64,000 nt of DNA. Source: Chlamydiota bacterium (GTDB lineage Bacteria > Auribacterota > Tritonobacteria > UBA1439). Below are positions 10,544-20,631 of the stretch, piece by piece. The notes beneath the pieces are model-generated. The model was given only the letters and a program-made list of their open reading frames with translations, was not told the DNA's origin and made no database searches. Position numbers and translations under genes: made by a program. Within the stretch, counting starts at the first letter, position 1; each line of letters starts with the position of its first letter. The stretch spans positions 62,001-126,000 of the forward strand of contig JAAYCL010000001.1 of assembly GCA_012729785.1 (NCBI GenBank), in the 5' to 3' direction.

Positions 10544-11131
10544 ATGCGCTGGTTGAGACGCCTGTACGACTGGGTGCTGCACTGGGCCGACACGCCCTAC
10601 GCCGCGCCGGCGCTCTTCCTCCTCGCATTCTCGGAATCCTCCTTCTTTCCGGTGCCCCCCGACGTGCTCCTCATCGCCCTCGTGATGGGGGCGAGGAGGC
10701 GCTGGTTCCAATACGCCCTGCTCTGCACGATCGCCAGCATCCTGGGCGGCCTCACGGGCTACGGGATCGGCTACTGGCTGATGGACACGGTGGGGCAGAG
10801 GATCATCGCCTTCTACCACGCCCAGGAGTATTACCGGCAGGTGATGGAATGGTACAGCCGGTACGACTACTGGATCGTCTTCATCGCCGCGTTGACGCCG
10901 ATCCCGTACAAGGTGTTCACCATCGCCTCCGGGGCGTTTCATATGAATATCCCCGGATTCATGGTCATTTCGATGCTGGGGAGGGGGATGCGCTTCTTCC
11001 TCGTCGCCGGCCTCCTGTTCTGGTTCGGGCCGCCCATACAGAGGTTCATAGACCGTTATTTCAACCTCCTCTCCTTCCTTTTTGTTATACTGCTGATCGG
11101 CGGGTTCCTGGTCATCAAGATCTGTGTGTAG
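10544..11131 (+). CDS. YqaA/DedA-type (VTT domain) membrane protein
   Basis: 195 residues with about four to five hydrophobic segments. The [14 protein letters not shown] motif early in the protein and the re-entrant [15 protein letters not shown] motif are characteristic of the YqaA branch of the SNARE-associated/DedA (VTT) superfamily, which includes lipid scramblases and transporters. The ATG has a strong GGAGAGGAGG ribosome binding site. The C terminus ends with a hydrophobic anchor ([14 protein letters not shown]). The gene lies between pcm and tRNA-Pro. The transported substrate is unknown; undecaprenyl-phosphate recycling is known for other DedA members and is only a possibility here. 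Confidence 0.85.
   Translation: MRWLRRLYDWVLHWADTPYAAPALFLLAFSESSFFPVPPDVLLIALVMGARRRWFQYALLCTIASILGGLTGYGIGYWLMDTVGQRIIAFYHAQEYYRQVMEWYSRYDYWIVFIAALTPIPYKVFTIASGAFHMNIPGFMVISMLGRGMRFFLVAGLLFWFGPPIQRFIDRYFNLLSFLFVILLIGGFLVIKICV
11083..11091 (+). promoter_or_regulatory. Possible extended -10 (TGT-TATACT) upstream of tRNA-Pro
   Basis: An A/T-rich TATACT with upstream TG lies inside the 3' end of the preceding gene, about 85 bases before the tRNA. Its location within coding sequence makes it tentative. Confidence 0.3.
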
Positions 11132-11175
11132 CGCGGGCGGGGATTCCGTTCCCCGCGCGGCGCGCGGGGGCATAT

Positions 11176-11252
11176 CGGGGCGTAGCGCAGCTGGCTAGCG
11201 CGCAGCGTTCGGGACGCTGAGGCCGTGGGTTCAAATCCCACCGCCCCGACCA
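11176..11252 (+). tRNA. tRNA-Pro (anticodon CGG)
   Basis: The acceptor stem CGGGGCG (11176-11182) pairs with CGCCCCG (11242-11248), followed by discriminator A and an encoded CCA. The anticodon stem CAGCG/CGCTG encloses the loop TTCGGGA, giving anticodon CGG. The T arm is GTGGG-TTCAAAT-CCCAC. This reads CCG codons, fitting the GC-rich codon use of the neighbours. Confidence 0.97.
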
Positions 11253-11329
11253 TTACCGAAGGCGGGCGGCCCCGCCCTCTCGCGGCGTGCCTCGGGCGGC
11301 TCCGTCTTTCGGGTTCGAGGAGTGCGGCG

Positions 11330-11998
11330 ATGCTCACCCCCTTGGATATCGTCGTGCGGATGCTGGCATCCGCCCTGTTCGGCGGCGTGGTCGGCTTCGA
11401 GCGCGAGCGTCATAACCAGCCGGCGGGGCTCCGCACGCACGTCATCCTCTCCATCGGCTCCTGCCTCGCGATGTGCGTCTCCATCAACCTCGCGATGCAG
11501 TTCCGCCCGCTCGTCCCCAACGGCGACCCCGCCCGCCTCGCGGCGCAGGTTCTCTCGGGGATCGGTTTCCTCGGCGCGGGGGCGATCCTCCGCTACGGCA
11601 CGAATGTGCGCGGGCTCACGACCGCCGCCTCCCTCTGGACCATCGCCGTCGTCGGTCTCGCCGCGGGCGCCGGCCACTTCATCCCCGCCCTCGTCGCGAC
11701 CGCGCTCCTGTTCGCGGTGCTCCAGGTCCTCGACAGGCTGGAGAAACGGTACATGGGGAACCTCGTCCCCAAGATCATCACGGTCAGGGCGAAGGACCGC
11801 TACGGCGTGGTGGACGAGGTGAAGAATGTCGTCCAGGGGTTCCACAGCACCTTGAAGACGATGAGCCTCTCCAAGAACCTCGAGCGTCACGAGATCGAGA
11901 TCGAGGCGGTGGCGAGCATCCCCGCCGGGGAGACGATGGACAAGGTCTTCTTCTCTCTCTCGTCGATCAAGGACGTCACCTCCGTCGAGGTGCAGTAG
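11330..11998 (+). CDS. MgtC/SapB-family membrane protein
   Basis: 222 residues. The N-terminal two thirds hold four or five membrane helices with the MgtC signature: GGVVGFERERHNQPAGLRTH, then GIGFLGAGAILR and GLTTAASLW. The C-terminal soluble part (about 140-222) resembles the small ACT-like tail found in MgtC proteins. MgtC affects magnesium homeostasis and ATP synthase activity in enterobacteria; function in other phyla is mostly unknown. The ATG at 11330 has GAGGAG 7 bases upstream. An upstream GTG at 11225 is in frame but lies inside the tRNA gene and was not used. A CDF-like transporter gene follows 43 bases later. Confidence 0.88.
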   Translation: MLTPLDIVVRMLASALFGGVVGFERERHNQPAGLRTHVILSIGSCLAMCVSINLAMQFRPLVPNGDPARLAAQVLSGIGFLGAGAILRYGTNVRGLTTAASLWTIAVVGLAAGAGHFIPALVATALLFAVLQVLDRLEKRYMGNLVPKIITVRAKDRYGVVDEVKNVVQGFHSTLKTMSLSKNLERHEIEIEAVASIPAGETMDKVFFSLSSIKDVTSVEVQ

Positions 11999-12041
11999 TC
12001 TCTCGTCCCCCCGGCGGGCGTCTCACGGGCACCCGGACCCG

Positions 12042-12632
12042 ATGCACGACCTTCGCAGGAAAGCCCTTCTCCTCTCGTACCTCACCGTCGGCTACAATCT
12101 TCTCGAGGGGATCGTGTCGGTCCTGGCGGGCGCCGCCGCGGGAAGCGTCGCCCTTGTCGGGTTCGGCCTGGACAGCGCGGTGGAGTCGCTCTCGGGGTGC
12201 GTGATGATATGGCGGCTGCGGCGGGCGGCCGCGGGGGGCGGGGAAGAGGAGGAACGCGTGGAGCGGAAGGCGCTCCGGCTGATCGGGGCGACCTTCTTCA
12301 TCCTCGCCGCGTACGTGCTGTACGAGTCGGGGGCGTCGCTCCTCTCGGGCGAGGCCGCCGGGCGGACCGTCCTGGGCGTCATCATCGCGGCGGTGTCACT
12401 CGTCACGATGCCCGCGCTCTTCTGGGCCAAGCGCCGCCTCGGCGTGAAAATGGGGATGGGCAGCCTCGTCGCCGACTCCAAGGAGACGCTCGCCTGTGCG
12501 TTCCTCTCGGCGGCGCTCCTCGCCGGGCTCGGGCTCAACTACCTCTGGGGGCTCTGGTGGGCGGACCCGGCGGCGGGGCTGGTCATCGCGGCGTTCCTGG
12601 TGCGGGAGGGGGCGGAGGCGGTTTCAGGCTGA
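12042..12632 (+). CDS. Short cation-efflux (CDF-like) membrane protein
   Basis: 196 residues, all membrane helices, without the C-terminal cytoplasmic domain of full-length cation diffusion facilitators. The N-terminal pattern SVALVGFGLDSAVESLSG, with Asp in a helix, and a later DSKET in the MGSLVADSKETLACAFLS stretch correspond to the two metal-site helices of CDF transporters. This short type is widespread and annotated as cation transporter; the metal is not known. It follows an MgtC-family gene, so both could deal with divalent cation stress, but that is inference from neighbourhood only. Confidence 0.75.
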   Translation: MHDLRRKALLLSYLTVGYNLLEGIVSVLAGAAAGSVALVGFGLDSAVESLSGCVMIWRLRRAAAGGGEEEERVERKALRLIGATFFILAAYVLYESGASLLSGEAAGRTVLGVIIAAVSLVTMPALFWAKRRLGVKMGMGSLVADSKETLACAFLSAALLAGLGLNYLWGLWWADPAAGLVIAAFLVREGAEAVSG

Positions 12633-12671
12633 CAATCGAGGCGGACGGGTCGCAAGAAAGGAGGCGCCGGG

Positions 12672-13523
12672 ATGCAAGGGAGAAGGGTGTTGTTCAAGGG
12701 GTCGCCGCTCACGCTGGCCGGGCGGACGGTGCGGACCGGCGACGCGGCGCCGGAATTCCGCGCGACGACGAAGGAGCTCAAGGAGATGCGCCTCTCCGAC
12801 TTCCGGGGGAAGGTGAAGGTGATCACCTCGTTCCCCTCGATCGACACCCCGGTCTGCGACCTCCAGGTGAAGGAGTTCAACGCGCGCGCGGCGGAGCTCG
12901 GCGTCGGGGTGGCGGTCGTCGGGATCAGCAAGGACCTCCCGTTCGCCCAGCATCGTTTCTGCGAGACGTTCGAGATCGCGAACGTACAGCTGCTCTCCGA
13001 CTACCTCCACTCCTCATTCGGCCTGAACTACGGCCTGCTCGTCAAGGAGCTGAATCTCCTGGCGCGCGCCGTGCTCATCGTGGACGCAGGCGGCGTCCTG
13101 CGCTACCTCCAGGTGGTGCCCGAGATCGCGTCCCCGCCGGACTACGACGAGGCGCTCGCCGCCCTCCGAGAGGTGTTGAAGTCGCCCGGCGATCCGTCGA
13201 AGGCGGCGCCCGCCCCCCGGTGCGTCCCGTGCGAGGGCGGCGTCCAACCGCTGCCGCCGGGGGAGGCCGCCTCCCTCGCGGCGGGCATGCCGGGATGGGG
13301 GATCGTCGAGGGAACGCGGCTCGTCCGCGACTACGCATTCGGCGACTACCGCGATGCGGCATATTTCGTCGACCTCGCCGCGGCGTTGGCGGAGGAGCAG
13401 GGGCACCACCCCGTGCTGACGCTCTCCTGGAACAAGGTCGCGGTCTCCCTCACGACGCACGCGGCGGGCGGGCTCACGCGAAACGACTTCACGATGGCCG
13501 CCCTCCTCGACCAGCTCCTCTAG
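12672..13523 (+). CDS. tpx: Thiol peroxidase fused to pterin-4a-carbinolamine dehydratase
   Basis: 283 residues with two domains. Residues 1-175 are an atypical 2-Cys peroxiredoxin of the Tpx family: TPVC62DLQ holds the peroxidatic cysteine and RFC97ETF the resolving cysteine, at the usual spacing. After a Pro/Ala linker (about 176-190), residues 190-283 match 4a-hydroxytetrahydrobiopterin dehydratase (PCD/DCoH) with the full signature: E-x3-H245-H246-P, W253, H263 and D272. Tpx reduces hydroperoxides with thioredoxin; PCD recycles pterin cofactors or acts in molybdopterin/folate-related roles. Both active sites look intact, so the fusion is probably bifunctional. GGAGG lies just before the ATG. 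The stop codon touches the left end of the RAYT element. Confidence 0.9.
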   Translation: MQGRRVLFKGSPLTLAGRTVRTGDAAPEFRATTKELKEMRLSDFRGKVKVITSFPSIDTPVCDLQVKEFNARAAELGVGVAVVGISKDLPFAQHRFCETFEIANVQLLSDYLHSSFGLNYGLLVKELNLLARAVLIVDAGGVLRYLQVVPEIASPPDYDEALAALREVLKSPGDPSKAAPAPRCVPCEGGVQPLPPGEAASLAAGMPGWGIVEGTRLVRDYAFGDYRDAAYFVDLAAALAEEQGHHPVLTLSWNKVAVSLTTHAAGGLTRNDFTMAALLDQLL

Positions 13524-13552
13524 TGGGGTCAGGTCCTTATTTATTATACTAG
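13523..13552 (+). repeat. Left inverted end of the RAYT element
   Basis: Thirty bases starting GTGGGGTCAGGTCC, complementary to 14600-14629 with two mismatches. The first base is the last base of the tpx TAG stop codon. It contains a TATACT (13545-13550) that could act as a -10, but there is no matching -35. Confidence 0.85.
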
Positions 13553-13637
13553 GGGGCCGAAAGAGCCCCGTTTCGACAGACGGCGACGGCGTCTTCGACG
13601 ATCTCTCCGGGCGGGGAGGGGGGAAGGGGGGGAGGGC

Positions 13638-14603
13638 ATGTCCAGGCCCCAGAGGATCGAATACCCCGGCGCGCTCTATCACGTGACAAGCCGCGGCAAC
13701 GAAAAGGGAGCCATCTTCTGGGAGGACAGGGACAGGCGCAAATTCCTGTCGCTGATCGACGCCGCGCATCAGCGCTATGAGATCCTGCTCCACGCCTATC
13801 TCCTCATGCCGAATCATTACCACCTGCTGATCGAAACCCCCCGGGGGAACCTCGCCAGGGTGATGCACGATCTGAACGGAGTCTACACGGGGTACGTGAA
13901 CGCCGTCCGGAAGAGGACCGGCCACCTGTTCCAGGGGCGCTACAAGGCGATTGTGGTGGAGAAGGACCGGTACCTCCTCGAACTGTCGCGGTATATACAC
14001 CTCAACCCCGTGCGCGCGGGGTTGGTGAAACTGCCCGGACAGTACGCGTGGAGCGGGGTGCACTACCTCCTGGGCGCCGCCGACGCCCCCGCATGGTTCG
14101 ACGCGGATTTCACGCTGCGTATGTTCGCCGAATCCCGGCGCGATGCGAGGGCCGCGTATCGCGAATTCCTGCGCCAGGGCCTGGAGAAGAAGAGCCCGCT
14201 TGAAGACGTCTACGCGCAGTGCATGCTCGGTTCGACGTCGTTCATCGCCGCGGTCAAAAGCGCATGGATGCAGGATGACCGCATCGGCCGGGACGTGGTG
14301 CGCGCGAAATCCCTCTCCAGGAAGGCGACCCTCGACTCGATCAGGGATCTTGTGGCCGGGGAGGCGGGGCCGAATGAACAGCCGTTTCCCCGCCCCGGGA
14401 CGCGGAAGGACCATCTCGGCGTGAAACTCTTTATCTACTTGGCCCGAAGATACACGGACAAGACCCTGCGGGATATTGCGGACTATTTGGGCTGGATGAA
14501 CGCAAACGCGGTCTCCCAGGCGCATTTCACGTTCAAGCGGCGGCTCGAGCGGGACAAAACGATCCAGGCGACTGTCGCCCGGCTCGAGCAGGCGCTGCGC
14601 TAG
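13638..14603 (+). CDS. REP-associated tyrosine transposase (Y1_Tnp family)
   Basis: 321 residues. The N-terminal domain is a Y1 HUH single-strand transposase: IEYPGALYHVTSRGN, the metal-binding H60-Y-H62 in MPNHYHLLIETP, and the tyrosine region RYIHLNPVRAGL (about Y119). The C-terminal part (about 255-318) looks like a DnaA domain IV-type helix-turn-helix (LARRYTDKTLRDIADYLG), known from many RAYT proteins. The GGGGAGG run before the ATG can serve as ribosome binding site. The last codons and the stop lie inside the right-end repeat. The reading frame is intact and motifs complete, so the enzyme may still be active. Confidence 0.92.
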   Translation: MSRPQRIEYPGALYHVTSRGNEKGAIFWEDRDRRKFLSLIDAAHQRYEILLHAYLLMPNHYHLLIETPRGNLARVMHDLNGVYTGYVNAVRKRTGHLFQGRYKAIVVEKDRYLLELSRYIHLNPVRAGLVKLPGQYAWSGVHYLLGAADAPAWFDADFTLRMFAESRRDARAAYREFLRQGLEKKSPLEDVYAQCMLGSTSFIAAVKSAWMQDDRIGRDVVRAKSLSRKATLDSIRDLVAGEAGPNEQPFPRPGTRKDHLGVKLFIYLARRYTDKTLRDIADYLGWMNANAVSQAHFTFKRRLERDKTIQATVARLEQALR

Positions 14604-14630
14604 ACTAATAAATAAGGACCTGACCCCACG
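14593..14630 (+). repeat. Right end of the RAYT element, copy 1
   Basis: Thirty-eight bases that include the last two codons and stop of the transposase and the inverted end. Identical to 14643-14680. Confidence 0.9.
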
Positions 14631-14642
14631 ATGATGAGCGGA

Positions 14643-14680
14643 CGCTGCGCTAGACTAATAAATAAGGACCTGACCCCACG
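14643..14680 (+). repeat. Right end of the RAYT element, copy 2
   Basis: Exact copy of 14593-14630 after a 12-base spacer; it ends one base before the GTG start codon of murJ, so it occupies that gene's ribosome-binding region. Confidence 0.9.
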
Positions 14681-16234
14681 GTGAGGAGGATTGCGCGGGC
14701 GTCGATGCTGCTGGCGGCGGCGAGCGCGGGGTGCCACGTCCTCGGGCTGGTCAAGGAGATGCTGATCGCCGGGCAGTTCGGCATCAGCCGGGCGATGGAC
14801 GCGTTCTACGCCGCCCTCGCGGTCCCGCACGCGCTCAACAATATCCTCCTGTCGGCGTTCGGCGCCGTCTTCATCCCCGCCTACGTGCGCCACGCCCTCC
14901 TCGGCAACGAGGCCGCCGACCGCGTCGCCGCCGCGGCGCTGCGCCGCCTCGGGCTCATCCTCGCCCTGGCGGCGGCCGCCCTCTTCGCCGGGGCCCCGCT
15001 CGTCATCGGGCTCGGATTCCGGGGCCTGCCGCCCGACGGGGCGGGGGAGGCGGTCCGGATCCTCAAGGTCGTCGCCTTCACGATGGTGCTGAGCGGGGCG
15101 GCGGGGGCCTTGTCGGGCGTGCTCAACGCGCGCGCGCACTTCTTCTGGCCCGCGGTCTCGCCGGTCCTCGTCACCCTCGTCAGCATCGTCTTCATCGTGC
15201 TGGGCGCCCAACGGATGGGGGTGATGGCGCTCGCCTGGGGCCTGGGCGCGGGACTCCTCGCCCAGTGCCTCGTCCTCGCCGCCGCCGCCCGCCGCGAGGG
15301 GTTTCGTCCCGCGTTCCTCGACGCCCGGGGAGAACCGGCGGTGCGGGAGATGACCGCCGGGGCGCTCCTGCTCATCGTCGGCATCGTCGCGGCGCAGGGG
15401 AACGTCCTCGTGGACAGCGTGATGGCGTCGTACCTCGCCCCCGGCAGTCTCGCCGCGCTCTCCTACGCGGCGAAGCTCGTGATGGTCCCCCTCGTCGTCT
15501 TCACCGGATCCCTCGCCACCGCGGCGTTCCCCCACTTCTCGAAGCAGGCCGCCGGGGGGAGGATCGCGGAGCTGAAGGAGGCGCTCGCGGCGAGCATCCG
15601 GATGGCGGGCTTCGTCTTCCTCCCGCTGACGGTCGCGCTCGTTATCCTGGCGCGGCCGCTGATCGCGCTCCTCTTCCAGCGCGGGGCGTTCGACCGCGAG
15701 GCGGCGGAACTGACCTCGGCCATCCTGGCCTGCTATGCGCCCCAGATGTTCTTCTGCACGGTCAGCATCCTCCTCGTGCGCGTCCACCTCGCGCTCGACG
15801 AGAGGGCCGTGATGGTGAAGGTCGCATTCGCGGGGGTGGGGATGAACGTCGCCTTCAACCTCCTCTTCATCCGGTTGATCGACCCGCCGGCGGCCGGTCT
15901 GGCCCTCTCGACCTCGCTCGTCCAGTGCATCGCGTCGTGGCTCTTCTACCTGCCGCTGGCCCGCCGCATCGGCGCCTTGCACGCGCAGGACCTTCTCCCG
16001 GCGCTGCTCCGCACCGCCTGCGCCTCCGCCGCGATGGCCGCGGCGATCCTGGCGGCGTCGGCCGCGGCCGGGGCGCGCGGGGCGGGGCCCGTCGCGTGCC
16101 TGGCTGTTTCCGCCGCCGCGGGGGCGGTCGTGTTTCCCGCGGCGGCGCGGCTGCTCGGGTCCACCGAGCTCGACGGCCTGGCGCGCCTCGCGCGGGACGC
16201 ATGCCGGCTTCGGCGGCCGGGGGGGAGCCGGTGA
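14681..16234 (+). CDS. murJ: Lipid II flippase MurJ (MviN family)
   Basis: 517 residues with about 14 hydrophobic helices, normal for MurJ, which moves lipid II across the inner membrane for peptidoglycan synthesis. The family N terminus is clear: MLLAAASAGCHVLGLVKEML, then AMDAFYAALAVPHALNN and GAVFIPAYV. The GTG at 14681 directly abuts a transposon end repeat and has no ribosome binding site; an ATG at 14705 is an alternative start. The insertion may therefore have changed its expression. The stop overlaps the next gene's GTG by four bases (GTGA), which suggests translational coupling with the glycosyltransferase. Confidence 0.92.
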   Translation: MRRIARASMLLAAASAGCHVLGLVKEMLIAGQFGISRAMDAFYAALAVPHALNNILLSAFGAVFIPAYVRHALLGNEAADRVAAAALRRLGLILALAAAALFAGAPLVIGLGFRGLPPDGAGEAVRILKVVAFTMVLSGAAGALSGVLNARAHFFWPAVSPVLVTLVSIVFIVLGAQRMGVMALAWGLGAGLLAQCLVLAAAARREGFRPAFLDARGEPAVREMTAGALLLIVGIVAAQGNVLVDSVMASYLAPGSLAALSYAAKLVMVPLVVFTGSLATAAFPHFSKQAAGGRIAELKEALAASIRMAGFVFLPLTVALVILARPLIALLFQRGAFDREAAELTSAILACYAPQMFFCTVSILLVRVHLALDERAVMVKVAFAGVGMNVAFNLLFIRLIDPPAAGLALSTSLVQCIASWLFYLPLARRIGALHAQDLLPALLRTACASAAMAAAILAASAAAGARGAGPVACLAVSAAAGAVVFPAAARLLGSTELDGLARLARDACRLRRPGGSR

Positions 16235-17391
16235 GCGGCCCCCCCCGCGTCTGCATGGTCGTGTGCAACTTCAGCCCGGCCGTGGGGGGGACCGAGAGGC
16301 AGGCGGAGGCGCTCGCGCGGGGGCTCCTGGCGGAGGGCGGCGAAACGTTCGTGCTGACGCAGCGCGCCGCCGGGCTGCCGCGCGAGGAGATCAGCGGCGG
16401 GCTGCGCGTGCTCAGGAGACTGGGCGGCCCCGAACGGCGCGGCATCGAGGGGATCGGCTACCTGCTGGGGGCGGCGCGCCTCCTCCTGCGCGAACGCCGC
16501 CGCTACGACCTGATCCACTGCCACGGGATCTACCTGCACACCGTCGCGGCGGTGCTCGTCGCCCGGGCCGCCGGGAAGCGGGTCGTCGTGAAGGCCGCCT
16601 GCGGGGGCGCGTACGGCGATCTCGCGGCGATGCGGCGGCACAAGGGCGGCCGGGCGCTCATCGCGATCTGCCGCGCCGCGGACCGTTTCGTCGCCGTCAG
16701 CTCCGAGATCGCCGACGAGCTCCGCGCCGCGGGCGTCCCCGCGCGGCGGATCGTTGCGATGCCGCCCCTCCTGGACACGGAGCGGTTCAGGCCGGCCGAA
16801 ACCGCGGAGAAGGCGGCGCTGCGGGGCGCGCTCGGCCTGCCGGCCTCGGGGCTGCTCGTCTCGTCTGTCGGCCGCCTCGCGCCGCAGAAGGGGCTCGGCA
16901 CGCTCCTCGACGCGTGGGGGCGTCTCGTGGACCGGCCGCGCGCCACCCTCCTGCTCGTCGGCGACGGCCCCGCGCGCGGCGAACTGGAACGGCGCGCGCG
17001 CGGAGACGATACGGCGGGGCGGGTGCGCTTCCTCGGGGAACGCCGCGACGTCGCCGACATCCTGCGCGCCTCGGACGCCTTCGCATTCCATTCGCTTTCG
17101 GAGGGGATGCCGAACGCCCTCGTCGAGGCGATGGCCTGCGGCCTCCCGTGCGTCTCGTCGGCGACCGGGGGGGCGCGCGACCTCGTCCGCCACGGCCTGA
17201 ACGGGCTGCTGGTCGAACCGTCAGACGCGGCGGCGCTCGCCGGGGCGCTCGAGACGATCCTCCTCGACGCGGGGCTGCGCCTCCGGCTCGGGGAGGCGGC
17301 GCGGGCCGCGGCCGCGGCCCGCTGCGCCGCGCGGCTCGTCACGGGCCGTTACCGCGCCCTGTACCGGGAACTCCGCGCCCCGGCGGTGTAA
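16231..17391 (+). CDS. GT4-family glycosyltransferase
   Basis: 386 residues from a GTG that overlaps the murJ stop. The N-terminal Rossmann half begins VCMVVCNFSPAVGGTERQAEALA, typical of GT4 enzymes, and contains DLIHCHGIY. The donor-binding half has SVGRLAPQKG, LLLVGDGPARGELE, and the E-x7-E region SEGMPNALVEAMACGLP, followed by GLLVEPSD. Such retaining glycosyltransferases build lipopolysaccharide, capsule or exopolysaccharide. Coupling to murJ suggests an envelope role. Substrate is not identifiable from the sequence. Confidence 0.9.
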   Translation: MSGPPRVCMVVCNFSPAVGGTERQAEALARGLLAEGGETFVLTQRAAGLPREEISGGLRVLRRLGGPERRGIEGIGYLLGAARLLLRERRRYDLIHCHGIYLHTVAAVLVARAAGKRVVVKAACGGAYGDLAAMRRHKGGRALIAICRAADRFVAVSSEIADELRAAGVPARRIVAMPPLLDTERFRPAETAEKAALRGALGLPASGLLVSSVGRLAPQKGLGTLLDAWGRLVDRPRATLLLVGDGPARGELERRARGDDTAGRVRFLGERRDVADILRASDAFAFHSLSEGMPNALVEAMACGLPCVSSATGGARDLVRHGLNGLLVEPSDAAALAGALETILLDAGLRLRLGEAARAAAAARCAARLVTGRYRALYRELRAPAV

Positions 17392-17406
17392 TTGTCGGCC
17401 CGGATA

Positions 17407-17415
17407 TGCTATAAG
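17407..17415 (+). promoter_or_regulatory. Extended -10 (TGC-TATAAG), leaderless start
   Basis: TATAAG with TGC upstream ends 6 bases before the ATG at 17422, so the expected transcription start coincides with the start codon. Confidence 0.6.
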
Positions 17416-17421
17416 GTGCCC

Positions 17422-18147
17422 ATGCGTTACGCGATATTCGGCGACGTCCACGGCAACCGCGAAGCGCTCGAGGCGGTGCTGCTCGACATGGAGCAGGCCC
17501 GCGTCGACCGGCGGCTCTGCCTCGGCGACATCGTCGGGTACGGCGCCGACCCGGTCGACTGCCTGCGCCGGATACGGGACCTCAAGATAGAAACGGTGCA
17601 GGGGAACCACGACTCCGCGGCGGTCGGCGAGACCCCGCTGGACTATTTCAACCCGTTCGCGAAACGGGCGATCGAATGGACGGCCGGGCGGATCGGGAAG
17701 GAGGACGCGGCCTGGCTGAAGGGCCTCCCGCTCGTGCGCGACTGCGGCGGCTTCACCCTCGTCCACTCCTCGCTCGCCCGCCCGCGGGAGTGGGGGTACA
17801 TCCTCGACTACGAGGCGGCGCAGCGTTGCTTCCGCCTCCTCTCGTCGCGCGCCTGTTTCATCGGCCACTCGCACGTGCCGCTCGTCTTCAGGGACCACGA
17901 CGACGCGGTCACCGTACGCCGCGCGGCCACGGTGGCGATCGAGCAGGCGGCGCGGTACATCGTCAACGTCGGCAGCGTGGGGCAGCCGCGCGACGGCGAT
18001 CCGCGGGCGGCCTACGGGATCTACGACGAGGGGGGCGGCACGCTGGAGCTGCGGCGCGTCGAATACGATATCCCCGCCGCGCAGCGCAAGATCGTCGAGG
18101 CGGGGCTCCCGGAGTTTCTGGCGGTGCGGCTGGAGGCGGGGCGCTGA
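17422..18147 (+). CDS. Calcineurin-like metallophosphoesterase
   Basis: 241 residues with the full dimetal set: GDVHGNREA at the N terminus, GDIVGYG, GNHDSA, and the C-terminal GHSHVPL. This composition matches the YfcE/ApaH-like predicted phosphodiesterases (Metallophos_2 type). Family members hydrolyse phosphodiesters or nucleotides; the substrate here is unknown. The -10 box at 17410-17415 places the transcript start on the ATG, so the message is probably leaderless. The VanZ-like gene follows one base after the stop. Confidence 0.9.
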   Translation: MRYAIFGDVHGNREALEAVLLDMEQARVDRRLCLGDIVGYGADPVDCLRRIRDLKIETVQGNHDSAAVGETPLDYFNPFAKRAIEWTAGRIGKEDAAWLKGLPLVRDCGGFTLVHSSLARPREWGYILDYEAAQRCFRLLSSRACFIGHSHVPLVFRDHDDAVTVRRAATVAIEQAARYIVNVGSVGQPRDGDPRAAYGIYDEGGGTLELRRVEYDIPAAQRKIVEAGLPEFLAVRLEAGR

Positions 18148-18148
18148 G

Positions 18149-18514
18149 ATGTCACGACCGTACGCGATCGCGGCGTTTCTCTGGGCGGCGCTGATGCTCG
18201 TGGCCGCGGTCTCGCAGACGCAGCCCGCCGCGGCGACGCTCTTCCCCCAGGAGGACAAGCTCCTCCACTTCATCGAGTACGCGGTGTTCGCCCTCCTCCT
18301 GTACCGGGTCTTCAGCCACTCCTCCGACACGCGGATTATCGGGAGGGCGGCGCTCTACACCGCCTGCATCGCGATCGGCTACGGGATCGCGCTCGAGGCG
18401 CTCCAGTCCACGCTGCCGTACCGGGAGTGCACCGTCTACGACTTCCTGGCGAACTGCGCCGGCGTGGCGTTCACGCTGGGGCTCTGCTGGAGGCCGGGGC
18501 CGCCGGCGGCCTGA
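18149..18514 (+). CDS. VanZ-like small membrane protein
   Basis: 121 residues with four hydrophobic segments. The VanZ-type pattern is visible: QEDKLLHFIEYAVFALLLY in the second segment, then EALQSTLPYRECTVYDFLANCAG. VanZ confers low-level teicoplanin resistance in enterococci, but most VanZ-like proteins have no known role. The start lies one base after the phosphoesterase stop. A second, longer VanZ-like gene occurs at 37419. Confidence 0.8.
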   Translation: MSRPYAIAAFLWAALMLVAAVSQTQPAAATLFPQEDKLLHFIEYAVFALLLYRVFSHSSDTRIIGRAALYTACIAIGYGIALEALQSTLPYRECTVYDFLANCAGVAFTLGLCWRPGPPAA

Positions 18515-20566
<2,052 letters not shown>

Positions 20567-20631
20567 CGGACGCGGCGCGTTCGCTCGGTTCCCCCGAACT
20601 CCCCATCGGAGTGCCCCGCACTACGATACAA

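Larger units (their letters stand above)
13523..14680 (+). mobile_element. REP-associated (RAYT/IS200-type) transposase element
   Basis: The unit is bounded by inverted ends: left 13523-13552 and right 14600-14629 agree at 28 of 30 positions (left begins GTGGGGTCAGGTCCTTATTT). The right end is duplicated as a 38-base direct repeat (14593-14630 and 14643-14680). It carries one Y1-type transposase gene. It sits exactly between the tpx stop codon and the murJ start codon. Confidence 0.8.

Noticed and set aside
11225-11329. In-frame GTG start of the MgtC gene within tRNA-Pro
   Set aside because: Would translate through the tRNA; the ATG at 11330 has a ribosome binding site and the family N terminus.
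13545-13550. TATACT in the left end of the RAYT element as transposase promoter
   Set aside because: No -35 at a fitting distance and the box is 90 bases before the start codon; kept only as a remark.
14731-16230. Upstream extension of the GT4 gene in its own frame
   Set aside because: This part is Arg/Pro-rich shadow of murJ; the GT4 domain begins at GTG 16231.
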